The notes under the pieces: generated by a model
What the model was told of the DNA's origin: nothing
Databases searched by the model: none
The model's input: only the letters and a program-made list of their open reading frames with translations
In this document: in pieces, positions 9,363-17,505 of the stretch
Numbering within the stretch: the stretch's first letter is position 1
How the letters are laid out: each line of letters starts with the position of its first letter
DNA from: Alteriqipengyuania_B sp035481675
Lineage (GTDB): Bacteria > Pseudomonadota > Alphaproteobacteria > Sphingomonadales > Sphingomonadaceae
Length of the DNA stretch: 64,000 nt
Direction of reading: 5' to 3'
Assembly (NCBI RefSeq): GCF_035481675.1
Contig: NZ_JAYJJW010000001.1
Coordinates: forward strand, 1,426,001-1,490,000
Program-made: the position numbers and the translations under genes

Positions 9363-9417
9363 CGCCAGCGCGCCGGTCAATGCACGCGGGGAAATGCCCG
9401 CTAGCCTTCGCGTGGCT

Positions 9418-10266
9418 TCAGTCGGCAGGCGAGAAGCTCTCGACCTGCTCGGGCAATCCGTCCTTGTTGCCGACGAAATCGCCGGACCGGTCGCGCGGGC
9501 GGGTAGCGGCTGCGATGAGGCCGGATTGCTCGTCTTCCGACATGCGCACCCAGCCATCGGGGCCGAGCCGTTCGAGCGGGCGATAGCGCACCTTGTACTG
9601 CATACGCGGCGAGCCATCGACCCAATAGCCGAGATAGACATAGCCCAGCCCGCTGTCAGCGGCGCGCCGGATATGGTCCAGGATGATATAGTTACCAAGA
9701 CCCGTGCGATCCTCATGTTCGGGGTCGAAGAAACTGTAGATCATCGACAACCCGTCCCCCTGCCGGTCGGTGAGGCAGGCACCGACCAGACGGCCGGGCC
9801 GCTCACCGTCGGAGGGCTCCCTGTATTCAATCACATAGCTGGATACAGGCGTGTGTTCCACCATATCTGCAAAATCAATGTCGTCCATCGCCGTCATGCC
9901 CCCGCCGGGATGGCGCGCGCCGAGGTATTTCTGCAGCAGCTGGTACTGTTCGTCGGTCGCCCATGGGCGGCATTCAGTCGCCACGAGGTCGGAATTTCGG
10001 CGCAGGTTCTTGCGCTGCGTGGCCGAAGGCCGGAATTCGTTCGCCACCACGCGCACCGATACGCAGGCGCGGCAATTGGCGCAGGACGGGCGATAGGCAA
10101 CCGTCTGGCTGCGGCGGAAGCCGATCCGGCCGAGCGCATCGTTCAGCGCATCGGCATGCTCGCCCTTCAGCTCGGTAAAGACCTTCCGCTCCGTCCGGCC
10201 GGGCAGGTACGGACACGGCGCCGGGGCAGTGACGAAAAATCGCGGGAATCGTACCGGAGCCGTCAC
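9418..10266 (-). CDS. bpt: Aminoacyl-tRNA--protein transferase (Ate/Bpt family)
   Basis: About 282 residues. Transfers Leu (Bpt) or Arg (Ate) from tRNA to N-terminal acidic residues, marking proteins for ClpAP/ClpS degradation by the N-degron pathway. The N-terminal block TAPVRFPRFFVTAPAPCPYLPGR and the Cys cluster YRPSCANCRACVSVRV are family hallmarks. The C-terminal half holds IYSFFDPEHEDRTGLGNYIILDH and the YLGYWVDGSPRMQYK motif. The GTG at 10266 gives the family's usual N-terminus; the longer frame to 10350 adds unrelated residues. It lies 55 bases upstream of tamA in the same direction. Whether the donor is Leu or Arg is not visible; most bacterial members are Leu transferases. Confidence 0.9.
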   Translation of the reverse strand: MTAPVRFPRFFVTAPAPCPYLPGRTERKVFTELKGEHADALNDALGRIGFRRSQTVAYRPSCANCRACVSVRVVANEFRPSATQRKNLRRNSDLVATECRPWATDEQYQLLQKYLGARHPGGGMTAMDDIDFADMVEHTPVSSYVIEYREPSDGERPGRLVGACLTDRQGDGLSMIYSFFDPEHEDRTGLGNYIILDHIRRAADSGLGYVYLGYWVDGSPRMQYKVRYRPLERLGPDGWVRMSEDEQSGLIAAATRPRDRSGDFVGNKDGLPEQVESFSPAD

Positions 10267-10385
10267 TTCGCGAAAAATCCTCTCTGCCCAGTCGGGCCTG
10301 CGGGTGCATGGTCGGCGCGCATCGACCGGTTCGTCGCCGCGCCGCCCCACCTCTCTGCCCGAGCGAGTCGCCCGGTAGAACCGTC

Positions 10386-10439
10386 TTAACCAAGAATCAT
10401 GGTTAACCAGAGGTTATTTTGCACAGTTCACCCGATCAA
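10386..10439 (-). promoter_or_regulatory. Candidate promoter with inverted repeat upstream of the ate/bpt-tamAB operon
   Basis: On the minus strand TTGATC (10439-10434) and TAACCT (10416-10411) are 17 bases apart, a weak sigma-70-like arrangement. Just downstream, TTAACCA and TGGTTAA form a 7-bp inverted repeat with a 7-base spacer (10386-10406), where an operator would overlap the transcription start. The 242-base gap 10267-10508 holds no gene. Confidence 0.3.
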
Positions 10440-10508
10440 CCCCCGCCATGGCCCGCTTTGGGTCAGGGGTGCGGGTCAAGTGTTAACGCGTGAAATCAGC
10501 GCCCTGGA

Positions 10509-11756
10509 TCAGGCGAGCTGGACCATCTTCGTCTCGTAGCCGAGATCGAGCAAGCGCTCGACGAGGTCGGCAATCTGGCGTTCGTCGCGCGCCTCGCACT
10601 CGATGTCGGTGATGAGGCCCTTGGCCGGCAGGTGGGTGAAAATGCGCTGATGGTATATTTCGATGATGTTGACGTCGTGCGCATCGAATTGCCGCATCAG
10701 CTTGAAGAGCGAACCCGGCCGGTCCTGCAGCGTTACCCGCAACCGCGCGAGGCGGCCCGACCGCGCTAGGTCGCGCAGCAGCACGTTGGCAAGCAGGCGC
10801 GTGTCGATGTTGCCGCCGCACAGGACCGTGCCGACCTTCTTGCCGGCAAACCGGTCTGGGAAAGTAAGCATCGCCGCGAGGCCCGCTGCGCCCGCGCCTT
10901 CGACAACCGTCTTCTCGATCTGCAGAAGCAGCGACACCGCCCGCTCCAGCGCGGGTTCGGGAACCAGGACGATATCGTCAAGCAGTTCGGCGAGCCGGGT
11001 TGCGGTGAAGCCGCCCGGCTCCTTCACCGCGATGCCTTCTGCAATCGTGTCGCCCCCGCAAGCGCCATCGGCGCCTTTCACGCGGTTGTGCATCGAGGGG
11101 TAGAGCTCTGCCTGGACGCCGATGATCTCGATCTTCGGGTTGAGCGCACGGGCGACCGTCGCCATCCCGGTGGCCAGTCCGCCGCCGCCGATAGGAATCA
11201 CCAGCAGGTCGAGGTCCGGCTGCTCGTCCAGCATTTCCAGCGCCACGGTACCCTGCCCTGCCGCCACCTTCGGATCGTCGAACGGGTGGACGAAAGTGAG
11301 GCCCAGCTCGCTTTCGAGATGGCGCGCGTGGGCATAGGCCTCGTCATAGGTCTCGCCGTGCAGCGTGACCTGCCCGCCGACGCTTTCGGTCTGCATGACC
11401 TTCACTGCCGGGGTGGTCTTCGGCATCACGATGGTGACGGGCACGCCGAGCCGCCTGCCGTGGTAGGACAGGCCCTGCGAGTGGTTGCCGGCGCTTGCCG
11501 CGATGACGCCGCGCCCCCGCTGCTCGTCGGTCAGCTGCAGCAGTGCGTTGAGCGCGCCGCGTTCCTTGTAGGCGGCCGTGAACTGGTGGTTCTCGAATTT
11601 CAGCCAGACTTCCGCGCCGGTGATATCGGACAGCGTCTTCGACAGCGCCATGGGCGTGCGCACGATCGCGCCATCAATCCGTGCGGCCGCGGCGCGGACA
11701 TCGTCGATGGTAAGCGGCTGGGCGCGATGCTCCGCGTCGGTCAGGGGCTGTGTCAT
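10509..11756 (-). CDS. ilvA: Threonine ammonia-lyase (threonine dehydratase) with ACT domain
   Basis: A 415-residue PLP enzyme converting threonine to 2-oxobutanoate and ammonia, the first step of isoleucine synthesis or a catabolic step. The PLP lysine lies in FTAAYKERGALN, followed by ASAGNHSQG and the phosphate-binding GGGGLATG. Residues ~330-410 form one ACT-type regulatory domain (RVTLQDRPGSLFKLMRQFDAHDVN, split here into its recognisable parts). The length fits the ~400-residue single-ACT class rather than the ~510-residue two-domain biosynthetic IlvA, so the assignment as ilvA or tdcB is open. Its gene stands alone, divergent from the reductase at 11860. Confidence 0.9.
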   Translation of the reverse strand: MTQPLTDAEHRAQPLTIDDVRAAAARIDGAIVRTPMALSKTLSDITGAEVWLKFENHQFTAAYKERGALNALLQLTDEQRGRGVIAASAGNHSQGLSYHGRRLGVPVTIVMPKTTPAVKVMQTESVGGQVTLHGETYDEAYAHARHLESELGLTFVHPFDDPKVAAGQGTVALEMLDEQPDLDLLVIPIGGGGLATGMATVARALNPKIEIIGVQAELYPSMHNRVKGADGACGGDTIAEGIAVKEPGGFTATRLAELLDDIVLVPEPALERAVSLLLQIEKTVVEGAGAAGLAAMLTFPDRFAGKKVGTVLCGGNIDTRLLANVLLRDLARSGRLARLRVTLQDRPGSLFKLMRQFDAHDVNIIEIYHQRIFTHLPAKGLITDIECEARDERQIADLVERLLDLGYETKMVQLA

Positions 11757-11859
11757 AGGGCGCCCTGCCTACCGGAAATCCGCCACACTGCCTATCGCGG
11801 CGCAATTTGCCCGCGCGAAAGATTTGCTTTGCCGCGCGCGGGCCGCCATCAGGCTGGCC

Positions 11860-12735
11860 ATGAGCACAGGAAAATCAGTCGCTTTCCTCGGCCTCGGCGT
11901 GATGGGTGCGCCGATGGCGCGGCATCTTGCCAGGGCCGGCCACGCGGTCACCGTCTACAACCGCACGGGTGCGAAGGCCGATGCCTGGGTTGCAGAGCAT
12001 GGCGGCAGGTCCGCAGGCACACCCGCCGCGGCCGCCGCCGAAGCCGATGTCGTGCTGACCTGCGTCGGCAATGACGAAGACGTGCGCAGCGTCGTGCTGG
12101 ACGAAGACGGCGCGCTTGCCGCCATGAAGCCGGGCGCCTGCTTCGTCGATCACACCACCGTATCCGCCGCCATCGCCCGCGAAATCGCGGCGGAGGCGGA
12201 GACGCGCGGCCTGCTGGCAGTCGACGCGCCGGTTTCGGGCGGACAGGCAGGTGCGGAGAACGGCCAGCTCGCCATCATGTGCGGGGGCAGCGCAGAGGCG
12301 ATGGCCGCCGCGACCCCGGTGATGGAAGCCTATGCCGCGCGGATCGTCCATGTCGGCGGGCCGGGCGCGGGGCAGACCACCAAGATGGTCAACCAGGCGT
12401 GCATCGCCGGCATCCTCGCCGGGCTTTCCGAAGGCGTGCAACTGGCACAGGCAAGCGAGCTCGACATGGCGAAAGTGCTGGAAGCGATCAGCGGCGGCGC
12501 GGCGCAAAGCTGGCAGATGGTCAACCGCTGGGACACGATGGCGAAAGGCGAATTCGACTTCGGTTTCGCGATCGACTGGATGCGCAAGGACCTCGCGATC
12601 GCGCTTGAGGAGGCGCGCAGCCGCGGCCTGTCCATGCCGGTGACCGCGCTGGTCGACCAATTCTATGCCCAGGTGCAAAGCCGGGGCGCCGGGCGGCTGG
12701 ATACCAGCGCCCTCATCAAACACCTCGAAGGATGA
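11860..12735 (+). CDS. 3-hydroxyisobutyrate dehydrogenase-family NAD(P)-dependent reductase
   Basis: A 291-residue beta-hydroxyacid dehydrogenase. The N-terminal Rossmann motif GLGVMGAPMARHLARAGH binds NAD(P). DAPVSGGQAGAENGQL is the substrate-binding block, and the conserved Lys of GQTTKMVNQ is the catalytic base. The C-terminal helical domain is complete. The family includes 3-hydroxyisobutyrate dehydrogenase and tartronate semialdehyde reductase, and the sequence alone does not fix the substrate. The ATG at 11860 is chosen because the Rossmann fold begins right behind it; the upstream open frame is antisense to ilvA. The amidohydrolase gene starts 4 bases after the stop. Confidence 0.82.
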   Translation: MSTGKSVAFLGLGVMGAPMARHLARAGHAVTVYNRTGAKADAWVAEHGGRSAGTPAAAAAEADVVLTCVGNDEDVRSVVLDEDGALAAMKPGACFVDHTTVSAAIAREIAAEAETRGLLAVDAPVSGGQAGAENGQLAIMCGGSAEAMAAATPVMEAYAARIVHVGGPGAGQTTKMVNQACIAGILAGLSEGVQLAQASELDMAKVLEAISGGAAQSWQMVNRWDTMAKGEFDFGFAIDWMRKDLAIALEEARSRGLSMPVTALVDQFYAQVQSRGAGRLDTSALIKHLEG

Positions 12736-12739
12736 TTTC

Positions 12740-14449
12740 GTGCTGAAGACGCTACTTTCCGCCGCCACTGCGGCCATCGCCCTGATCGCTGCGCCCGCCG
12801 AGGCCGATGTGCTGCTCGACAATGTCCAGGGCATCACCGTGGACCGCGAAGGCAACGTAACCCGCTTCGAAGCGCTGGTGATCGGCGACGACGGGCGGAT
12901 CACCCACGTGCTCGCGCGCGGGGAGCGGCGGCCGCAGACCGACTATCGCGAGGACGGGCAGGGCCGCATCGTCCTGCCGGGCATGATCGACAGCCACGGC
13001 CATGTCATGGGCATCGGCCTCGGCGCGCTGTCGCTCGACCTGATGCAGACCGCGTCGCTGGGCGAGGCGCAGGCCGAAATCGCCGCCTACGCCGCGCGCT
13101 TCCCCGGACGCCCTTGGCTGCTGGGGCGCGGCTGGAACCAGGAAACCTGGGGCCTAGGCCGCTTCCCCACCGCCGCCGAGCTCGACCTTGCCGAAAGCGA
13201 ACGTCCGGTATGGATGGAACGGGTCGACGGCCACGCCGGCTGGGCCAACTCCGCCGCGCTGCGCCTCGCGGGCATCACGAAGGACACGCGCGACCCCGCC
13301 GGCGGCCGTATCGAGCGCGATGCGGCGGGCAACCCGACCGGCGTGCTGGTCGATGCGGCGATGGAGCTCGTCTCCGGCAAGATCCCGCCCCCGCGCGGGA
13401 GCGACCGCGACGCGGCGCTCAGCGAGGCGCAGCGCCTGCTGGTTGCGCGCGGTGTGACGGCAATCGCCGACATGGGCACGTCGATCGAGGACTGGCAGAC
13501 CTTCCGCCGCGCGGGCGACACCGGCGGGCTCTATATCCGCATCATGAGCTATGGCGCGGGTATCGACCAGACAGTGCTGATCGGCGGCAGCGGCCCCTCC
13601 CCCTGGCTGTATGGCGATAAACTGCGCCTCAACGGCGTGAAGCTCTATCTCGATGGCGCGCTGGGATCGCGCGGGGCGGTGCTGAAAGAGGATTACGCCG
13701 ACCATCCCGGCAATCGCGGCCTCGCCCTGATGTCGCCGGCGCAACTGCGCAACGCCCTGACCCGCGCGGCCATCGACGGGTACCAGCCCGCGGTCCACGC
13801 CATCGGCGACGGCGCCAACCTGGAAGCGCTGCGCGCCATCGACGATGTTGCGCCCGTCTATCCCGGCGATATTCGCTGGCGGATCGAACACGCACAGGTC
13901 GTCGATCCCGCCGACATGGGCATGTTCGGCAACCACGGCATCGTCGCATCGATGCAGCCGGTCCACCAGACGAGCGACCGCCTGATGGCCGAGGCACGGC
14001 TGGGTGCTGACCGGCTCGACGGTGCCTATGCATGGCATTCCATCGCCGCGACCGGCGCACCGCTCGCTTTCGGCTCCGATGCGCCGGTCGAGCTGCCCGA
14101 TCCGTGGACCGGCCTCGCGGTTGCCATCAGCCGCGAGGATGCGGACGGCCAGCCCTTCGGCGGCTGGTATCCGCAAGAGGCCGTCAATCGCGGCGCGGCG
14201 CTGGCAGCCTACACCGCCGGCGGCGCCTATGCCGGGTTCGCGCAAGGGCGTTTCGGCCAACTGGCAGTGGGCGAGCAAGCGGACTTCGTGGTGGTCGACC
14301 GCGACCCGATGATTTCCTCTCCTGCCGAAATCCGCGAAACGCAGGTGCTGGAAACGTGGATCGGTGGGCGCAAAGTCTATGACGCCCGGACCCGCAGCGG
14401 CGACGCACCGGAAATCGTGGCCGAGGAGGAAGCGGAGATCGTCCGCTAG
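12740..14449 (+). CDS. Exported amidohydrolase (YtcJ-like metal-dependent hydrolase)
   Basis: About 569 residues from a GTG at 12740, preceded by GAAGGA. The first ~22 residues (VLKTLLSAATAAIALIAAPAEA) are a signal peptide, so the enzyme is likely periplasmic. The amidohydrolase TIM barrel starts at residue ~75 with the metal-binding MIDSHGHVMG. It continues through GVKLYLDGALGSRGA, AVHAIGDGAN, IEHAQVVDP and FGSDAPVELPDPW, the usual amidohydrolase-3 blocks. The natural substrate of such enzymes is mostly unknown. The gene is 4 bases behind the reductase and probably in its operon. Its stop overlaps the convergent tatC stop by 4 bases. Confidence 0.85.
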   Translation: MLKTLLSAATAAIALIAAPAEADVLLDNVQGITVDREGNVTRFEALVIGDDGRITHVLARGERRPQTDYREDGQGRIVLPGMIDSHGHVMGIGLGALSLDLMQTASLGEAQAEIAAYAARFPGRPWLLGRGWNQETWGLGRFPTAAELDLAESERPVWMERVDGHAGWANSAALRLAGITKDTRDPAGGRIERDAAGNPTGVLVDAAMELVSGKIPPPRGSDRDAALSEAQRLLVARGVTAIADMGTSIEDWQTFRRAGDTGGLYIRIMSYGAGIDQTVLIGGSGPSPWLYGDKLRLNGVKLYLDGALGSRGAVLKEDYADHPGNRGLALMSPAQLRNALTRAAIDGYQPAVHAIGDGANLEALRAIDDVAPVYPGDIRWRIEHAQVVDPADMGMFGNHGIVASMQPVHQTSDRLMAEARLGADRLDGAYAWHSIAATGAPLAFGSDAPVELPDPWTGLAVAISREDADGQPFGGWYPQEAVNRGAALAAYTAGGAYAGFAQGRFGQLAVGEQADFVVVDRDPMISSPAEIRETQVLETWIGGRKVYDARTRSGDAPEIVAEEEAEIVR

Positions 14450-15258
14450 GTCTTCGCCCCCGCCTCTGTCTCAGCCTCTTCGGCTTCTGCCCGCTCGCGC
14501 GCCTTAGCGGCACGCTTTTCGGTCAGCAGCATCAGCACCAGCGACCCTTCGAAAAGCAGCATCAGCGGCAGGGCGAGCACGACCTGGCTGCCCCAGTCGG
14601 GCGGGGTGATTACCGCCGCCAGGATCACGATACCGACGATCACGAAGCGCCGCGACTTCACGAACTGATCCCGCGTCACCAACCCGGCGCGGCTCAGCAG
14701 CATCATCAGCACCGGCAGCAGGAAGCTGATCCCGAAGGCGAGGATGAACTGCATCACCAGGCTGAGGTAATCGCCCGCCGCCGGCAGCGCCTCTATCGGG
14801 ATATCGGCGACCTGCCCCTCGAAGCCGATGAAGAATTTGAAGGCGTTGGGCATCACCACGAAATAGGCGAGCGCCGCGCCGGCGCAGAACAGGATGGGCG
14901 TGGCGAGAAGAAAGGGCAGGAAAGCGCGTTTTTCCTTTGCGTAAAGCCCCGGGGCGACGAAGGCCCATAGCTGGTTGGCGATGATCGGGAAGCTGATGAA
15001 GAAGCCGGCGAACAGCGCCACCTTCACCTGCACGAAGAACGCTTCGTAGAGCTTGGTGTAGATCAGCCGCCCCTCGCCCGCCGGAAACGCATTGGTCAGC
15101 GGGCGCACGAGGATGCCAAAAATGTCGTCGGCCACGAACAGGCACGCGCCGAACGCCACAATCAGCGCCAGCACCGCACGCACCAGCCGGGTGCGCAGTT
15201 CGATCAGGTGATCGAGCAGCGGGGCCTGCGTATCGTCGAGATCCTTGATGATCCCCAT
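14446..15258 (-). CDS. tatC: Sec-independent protein translocase TatC
   Basis: A 270-residue multi-spanning membrane protein that forms the core twin-arginine receptor with TatB. It begins with the usual cytoplasmic stretch (DTQAPLLDHLIELRTRL), and about six membrane segments follow, including AFVAPGLYAKEKRAFLPFLLATP with the conserved first-loop FVAPGL and FLL residues. The Ala/Glu-rich C-terminal tail is lineage-specific. The ATG overlaps the tatB stop by one base (TAATG). Last gene of a tatA-tatB-tatC operon behind scpAB. Confidence 0.96.
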   Translation of the reverse strand: MGIIKDLDDTQAPLLDHLIELRTRLVRAVLALIVAFGACLFVADDIFGILVRPLTNAFPAGEGRLIYTKLYEAFFVQVKVALFAGFFISFPIIANQLWAFVAPGLYAKEKRAFLPFLLATPILFCAGAALAYFVVMPNAFKFFIGFEGQVADIPIEALPAAGDYLSLVMQFILAFGISFLLPVLMMLLSRAGLVTRDQFVKSRRFVIVGIVILAAVITPPDWGSQVVLALPLMLLFEGSLVLMLLTEKRAAKARERAEAEEAETEAGAKT

Positions 15259-15707
15259 TATGCCTCGTCCTCCCCGCCCAGCGGCAGGCGCGGGGCCGCC
15301 TCGTCGGCGGGCGGCGGCTTGGGGCGGGCACGCTCGCGGGCGGCGTCAGCGGCCTGGTCCCGCTCCGGATCGGGATTGGCGGCGAGCGGCTGCATCTGCG
15401 GCCCTTCGCCGGTTTCGTCAGGCAGCAGGTTGGTCGGCTCTCCCGCCGTCTTGCGCACATCCGCAGCGGCGCCGGGATGGGCTTTCATGATCGCCTCGTT
15501 CTGCGCCTTCCACTTCTTTTCCATCTCTTCCATTTCCGCCTCGCGGATCATGGAATCGAGACCGGCGCGGAAGTGGCCGGAGACGCGGCGGATCTTGCCG
15601 ATCCAGCGCCCGGCGGTGCGCAGGGCGAGCGGCATGTCCTTGGGCCCGATCACCAGGATCGCGACCACCACGATCAGCAGCAGTTCCTCCGCACCGATAT
15701 TGAACAT
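15258..15707 (-). CDS. tatB: Sec-independent protein translocase TatB
   Basis: A 149-residue protein with one N-terminal membrane helix (MFNIGAEELLLIVVVAILVIGPKDMP) including the conserved Glu and the GPKDMP hinge that separates TatB from TatA. An amphipathic helix follows (ALRTAGRWIGKIRRVSGHF), then an acidic, Pro/Ala-rich cytoplasmic tail. It hands Tat substrates from the TatBC receptor to TatA. Position directly between tatA and tatC supports the call. Confidence 0.95.
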   Translation of the reverse strand: MFNIGAEELLLIVVVAILVIGPKDMPLALRTAGRWIGKIRRVSGHFRAGLDSMIREAEMEEMEKKWKAQNEAIMKAHPGAAADVRKTAGEPTNLLPDETGEGPQMQPLAANPDPERDQAADAARERARPKPPPADEAAPRLPLGGEDEA

Positions 15708-15739
15708 GTTCGCGTCCCGCGGGCGTCAGCCGGTGCCGG

Positions 15740-16003
15740 TCAGCCTTCGTTCTTGTCGGCAGGCCGCGGGTCGGCGGCAGCTTCGGAGGCGGGCTTGGCG
15801 TCGTGCTGCGGGCCTTCGATGCGGTTTTGCATCGCCTTTTGCGCACCTTCACTGGGCGTGTCCTCGCCTTCCTTCATGCCGTCCTTGAAGCTTTTCACGC
15901 CCTTGCCGAAATCGCCCATCATCTCAGAAATCTTGCCGCGCCCGAACAGGACGAGGATGACGATCGCGATGATGATAAGCTGCAGCGGTCCGATGCTACC
16001 CAT
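15740..16003 (-). CDS. tatA: Sec-independent protein translocase TatA
   Basis: An 87-residue protein: a short N-terminus, one membrane helix (SIGPLQLIIIAIVILVLFG), the FGRGKISEMMGDFGKGVKSFK amphipathic helix containing the FGRGKI hinge, and an acidic tail. It oligomerises to form the Tat pore. The ATG at 16003 is preferred over the in-frame start at 16036 because TatA proteins begin right at this helix. It is 32 bases upstream of tatB. Confidence 0.95.
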   Translation of the reverse strand: MGSIGPLQLIIIAIVILVLFGRGKISEMMGDFGKGVKSFKDGMKEGEDTPSEGAQKAMQNRIEGPQHDAKPASEAAADPRPADKNEG

Positions 16004-16072
16004 GGGAAATCTTCCGAAATTGATTGGTCGGCGCAAAACATAGGCGTTGCCGCGCCGCTTGGCCAGCGAAGC

Positions 16073-16693
16073 CTAGTCTTCGCCCGCGTGGGAGGCTTCT
16101 TCTTCCGCCGCCCCATCCTCCGCCGATGGCCGGTCCGGGTCCTCGTCGGGCCCCAGCAGCGCATCGAACGCGTCGTCTACCGGATCGAGCAGGCCGGCCG
16201 CCTTCAGCTCGTCGATGCCGGGCAGCTCGCGCCGGCTCTTGAGGCCGAAGTGGCTGAGGAATTCCGGCGTCGTCGCATAGATCACGGGGCGGCCCGGCAC
16301 CTCGCGCCGTCCGGCAACGCGCACCCAGCCCGCTTCCATCAGCACATCAAGCGTGCCGCCGGAGGTCTGCACACCGCGAATGGATTCGATGTCGGCGCGG
16401 GTCACGGGCTCGTGGTAGGCGACGATCGCCAAAACCTCGGTGGCCGCCCGGCTCAGGCGGCGAACCTGCTCCCGCTCCCGCCGTAGCAGGTGGGCAAGGT
16501 CGGGAGCCGTCTGGAACTGCCAGCGCCTGCCCCGTTCGACCAGCCGGATCCCGCGCCCTTCGTAATGCGCTTCCAGGCCGCGCAGCGCATCGCGCACGTC
16601 CGCCCCGCCGAGATGGGTGGAAATCGCCTCCGCGCTCATCGGTTCTTCGGAAGCGAACAGCGTCGCTTCGACCGAGCGTTCGAGATCGGACAT
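16073..16693 (-). CDS. scpB: Segregation and condensation protein B
   Basis: A 206-residue kleisin-associated winged-helix protein that joins ScpA and SMC in the bacterial condensin needed for chromosome segregation. Recognisable blocks are VEATLFASEEPMSAEAI, TEVLAIVAYHEPVTRADIESIRG and YATTPEFLSHFGLKS with the conserved FG. The C-terminal ~40 residues are acidic. The ATG at 16693 gives the expected N-terminus (MSDLERSVEA) and lies 5 bases after the scpA stop. No smc gene is in the window. Confidence 0.94.
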   Translation of the reverse strand: MSDLERSVEATLFASEEPMSAEAISTHLGGADVRDALRGLEAHYEGRGIRLVERGRRWQFQTAPDLAHLLRREREQVRRLSRAATEVLAIVAYHEPVTRADIESIRGVQTSGGTLDVLMEAGWVRVAGRREVPGRPVIYATTPEFLSHFGLKSRRELPGIDELKAAGLLDPVDDAFDALLGPDEDPDRPSAEDGAAEEEASHAGED

Positions 16694-16698
16694 TTCCC

Positions 16699-17505
16699 TC
16701 ACTGCAGGCGCCGTGCGTGCAACGGGCCGAAGGTCGTTTCCTGCCGCAATTCGGCGCGGCCCATGCGCGCCAGTTCCAGCATGGCGACGAAGCTGCTGGC
16801 GAGCGCCGACTTGCGCAACCGGGGCTCGCTGCCGGGCGGGATGAAGTCCTTGATCTCGAACCAGTCGAGCTTGAGGCCGAGCATGGAGGACACGCGCTCC
16901 AGCGCGGTTTCCAGCGTCATCACCGGCCGTTCGCGGACCATGTGGATCGCCGGCTGCGTGCGCGCCTTCACCTGCCCGTAAGCCTGCACGATGTCGTACC
17001 ATTCGCAGCGCCACGCGGTCTTGCGGTCGATGCGCAGGCCCTCCGGGGCGCCGCGCAGGAAAACGTCGCGCCCGATCCGGTCGCCGCCCATCAGCCGCGC
17101 CGCCGCCTCGCGCATGGCGCCCAGCCGCTGGAGCCGCAGTTGCAGGCGCAGCGCCATCTCTTCAGGCGACGGGTCCTCCTGCTCCTCTTTCGGGAGGAGC
17201 ATGGCCGACTTGAGATAGGCCAGCCACGCCGCCATCACGAGGTAATCGGCCGCAAGCTCCAGCCGCAGCGCCTCGGCACGCTCGATGTAGGTGAGGTACT
17301 GATCCACCAGCGCGAGAATCGAGATCTGCCGCAAGTCGACCTTCTGCCGCCGTGCGAGGTCGAGCAGCAAGTCAAGCGGGCCTTCCCACCCGTCGAGCTC
17401 AAGGTACAGCGCCTCGTCGGCACCCGGGGCTGACGCAATGCCGTCCCAGTCCTCCTGCGGCTGCGCCTCGTCGGCAGCAGTGAAGAGGAGGTCGCCGTCG
17501 TTCAC
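16699..17505 (-). CDS. scpA: Segregation and condensation protein A
   Basis: A 268-residue kleisin subunit of the SMC-ScpAB condensin. After an acidic N-terminus the conserved block WEGPLDLLLDLARRQKVDL and DYLVMAAWLAYLKSAMLLP are clear; the C-terminal winged helix includes SFVAMLELARMGRAEL. The start is the GTG at 17505, whose bases overlap the nagZ stop in a GTGA arrangement. The larger frame running to 18291 is antisense-like sequence inside nagZ. Confidence 0.93.
   Translation of the reverse strand: MNDGDLLFTAADEAQPQEDWDGIASAPGADEALYLELDGWEGPLDLLLDLARRQKVDLRQISILALVDQYLTYIERAEALRLELAADYLVMAAWLAYLKSAMLLPKEEQEDPSPEEMALRLQLRLQRLGAMREAAARLMGGDRIGRDVFLRGAPEGLRIDRKTAWRCEWYDIVQAYGQVKARTQPAIHMVRERPVMTLETALERVSSMLGLKLDWFEIKDFIPPGSEPRLRKSALASSFVAMLELARMGRAELRQETTFGPLHARRLQ

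Noticed and set aside
5200..9404. Long plus-strand open frames opposite tamB and tamA (693 and 758 codons)
   Set aside because: Products are Arg/Ala/Gly-rich without fold logic, and the minus-strand genes are unambiguous. GC-rich DNA yields such shadows.
10403..10416. CtrA binding site (TTAA-N7-TTAA)
   Set aside because: Only TTAA-N7-TTAT is present, once, upstream of a gene not known to be cell-cycle controlled.
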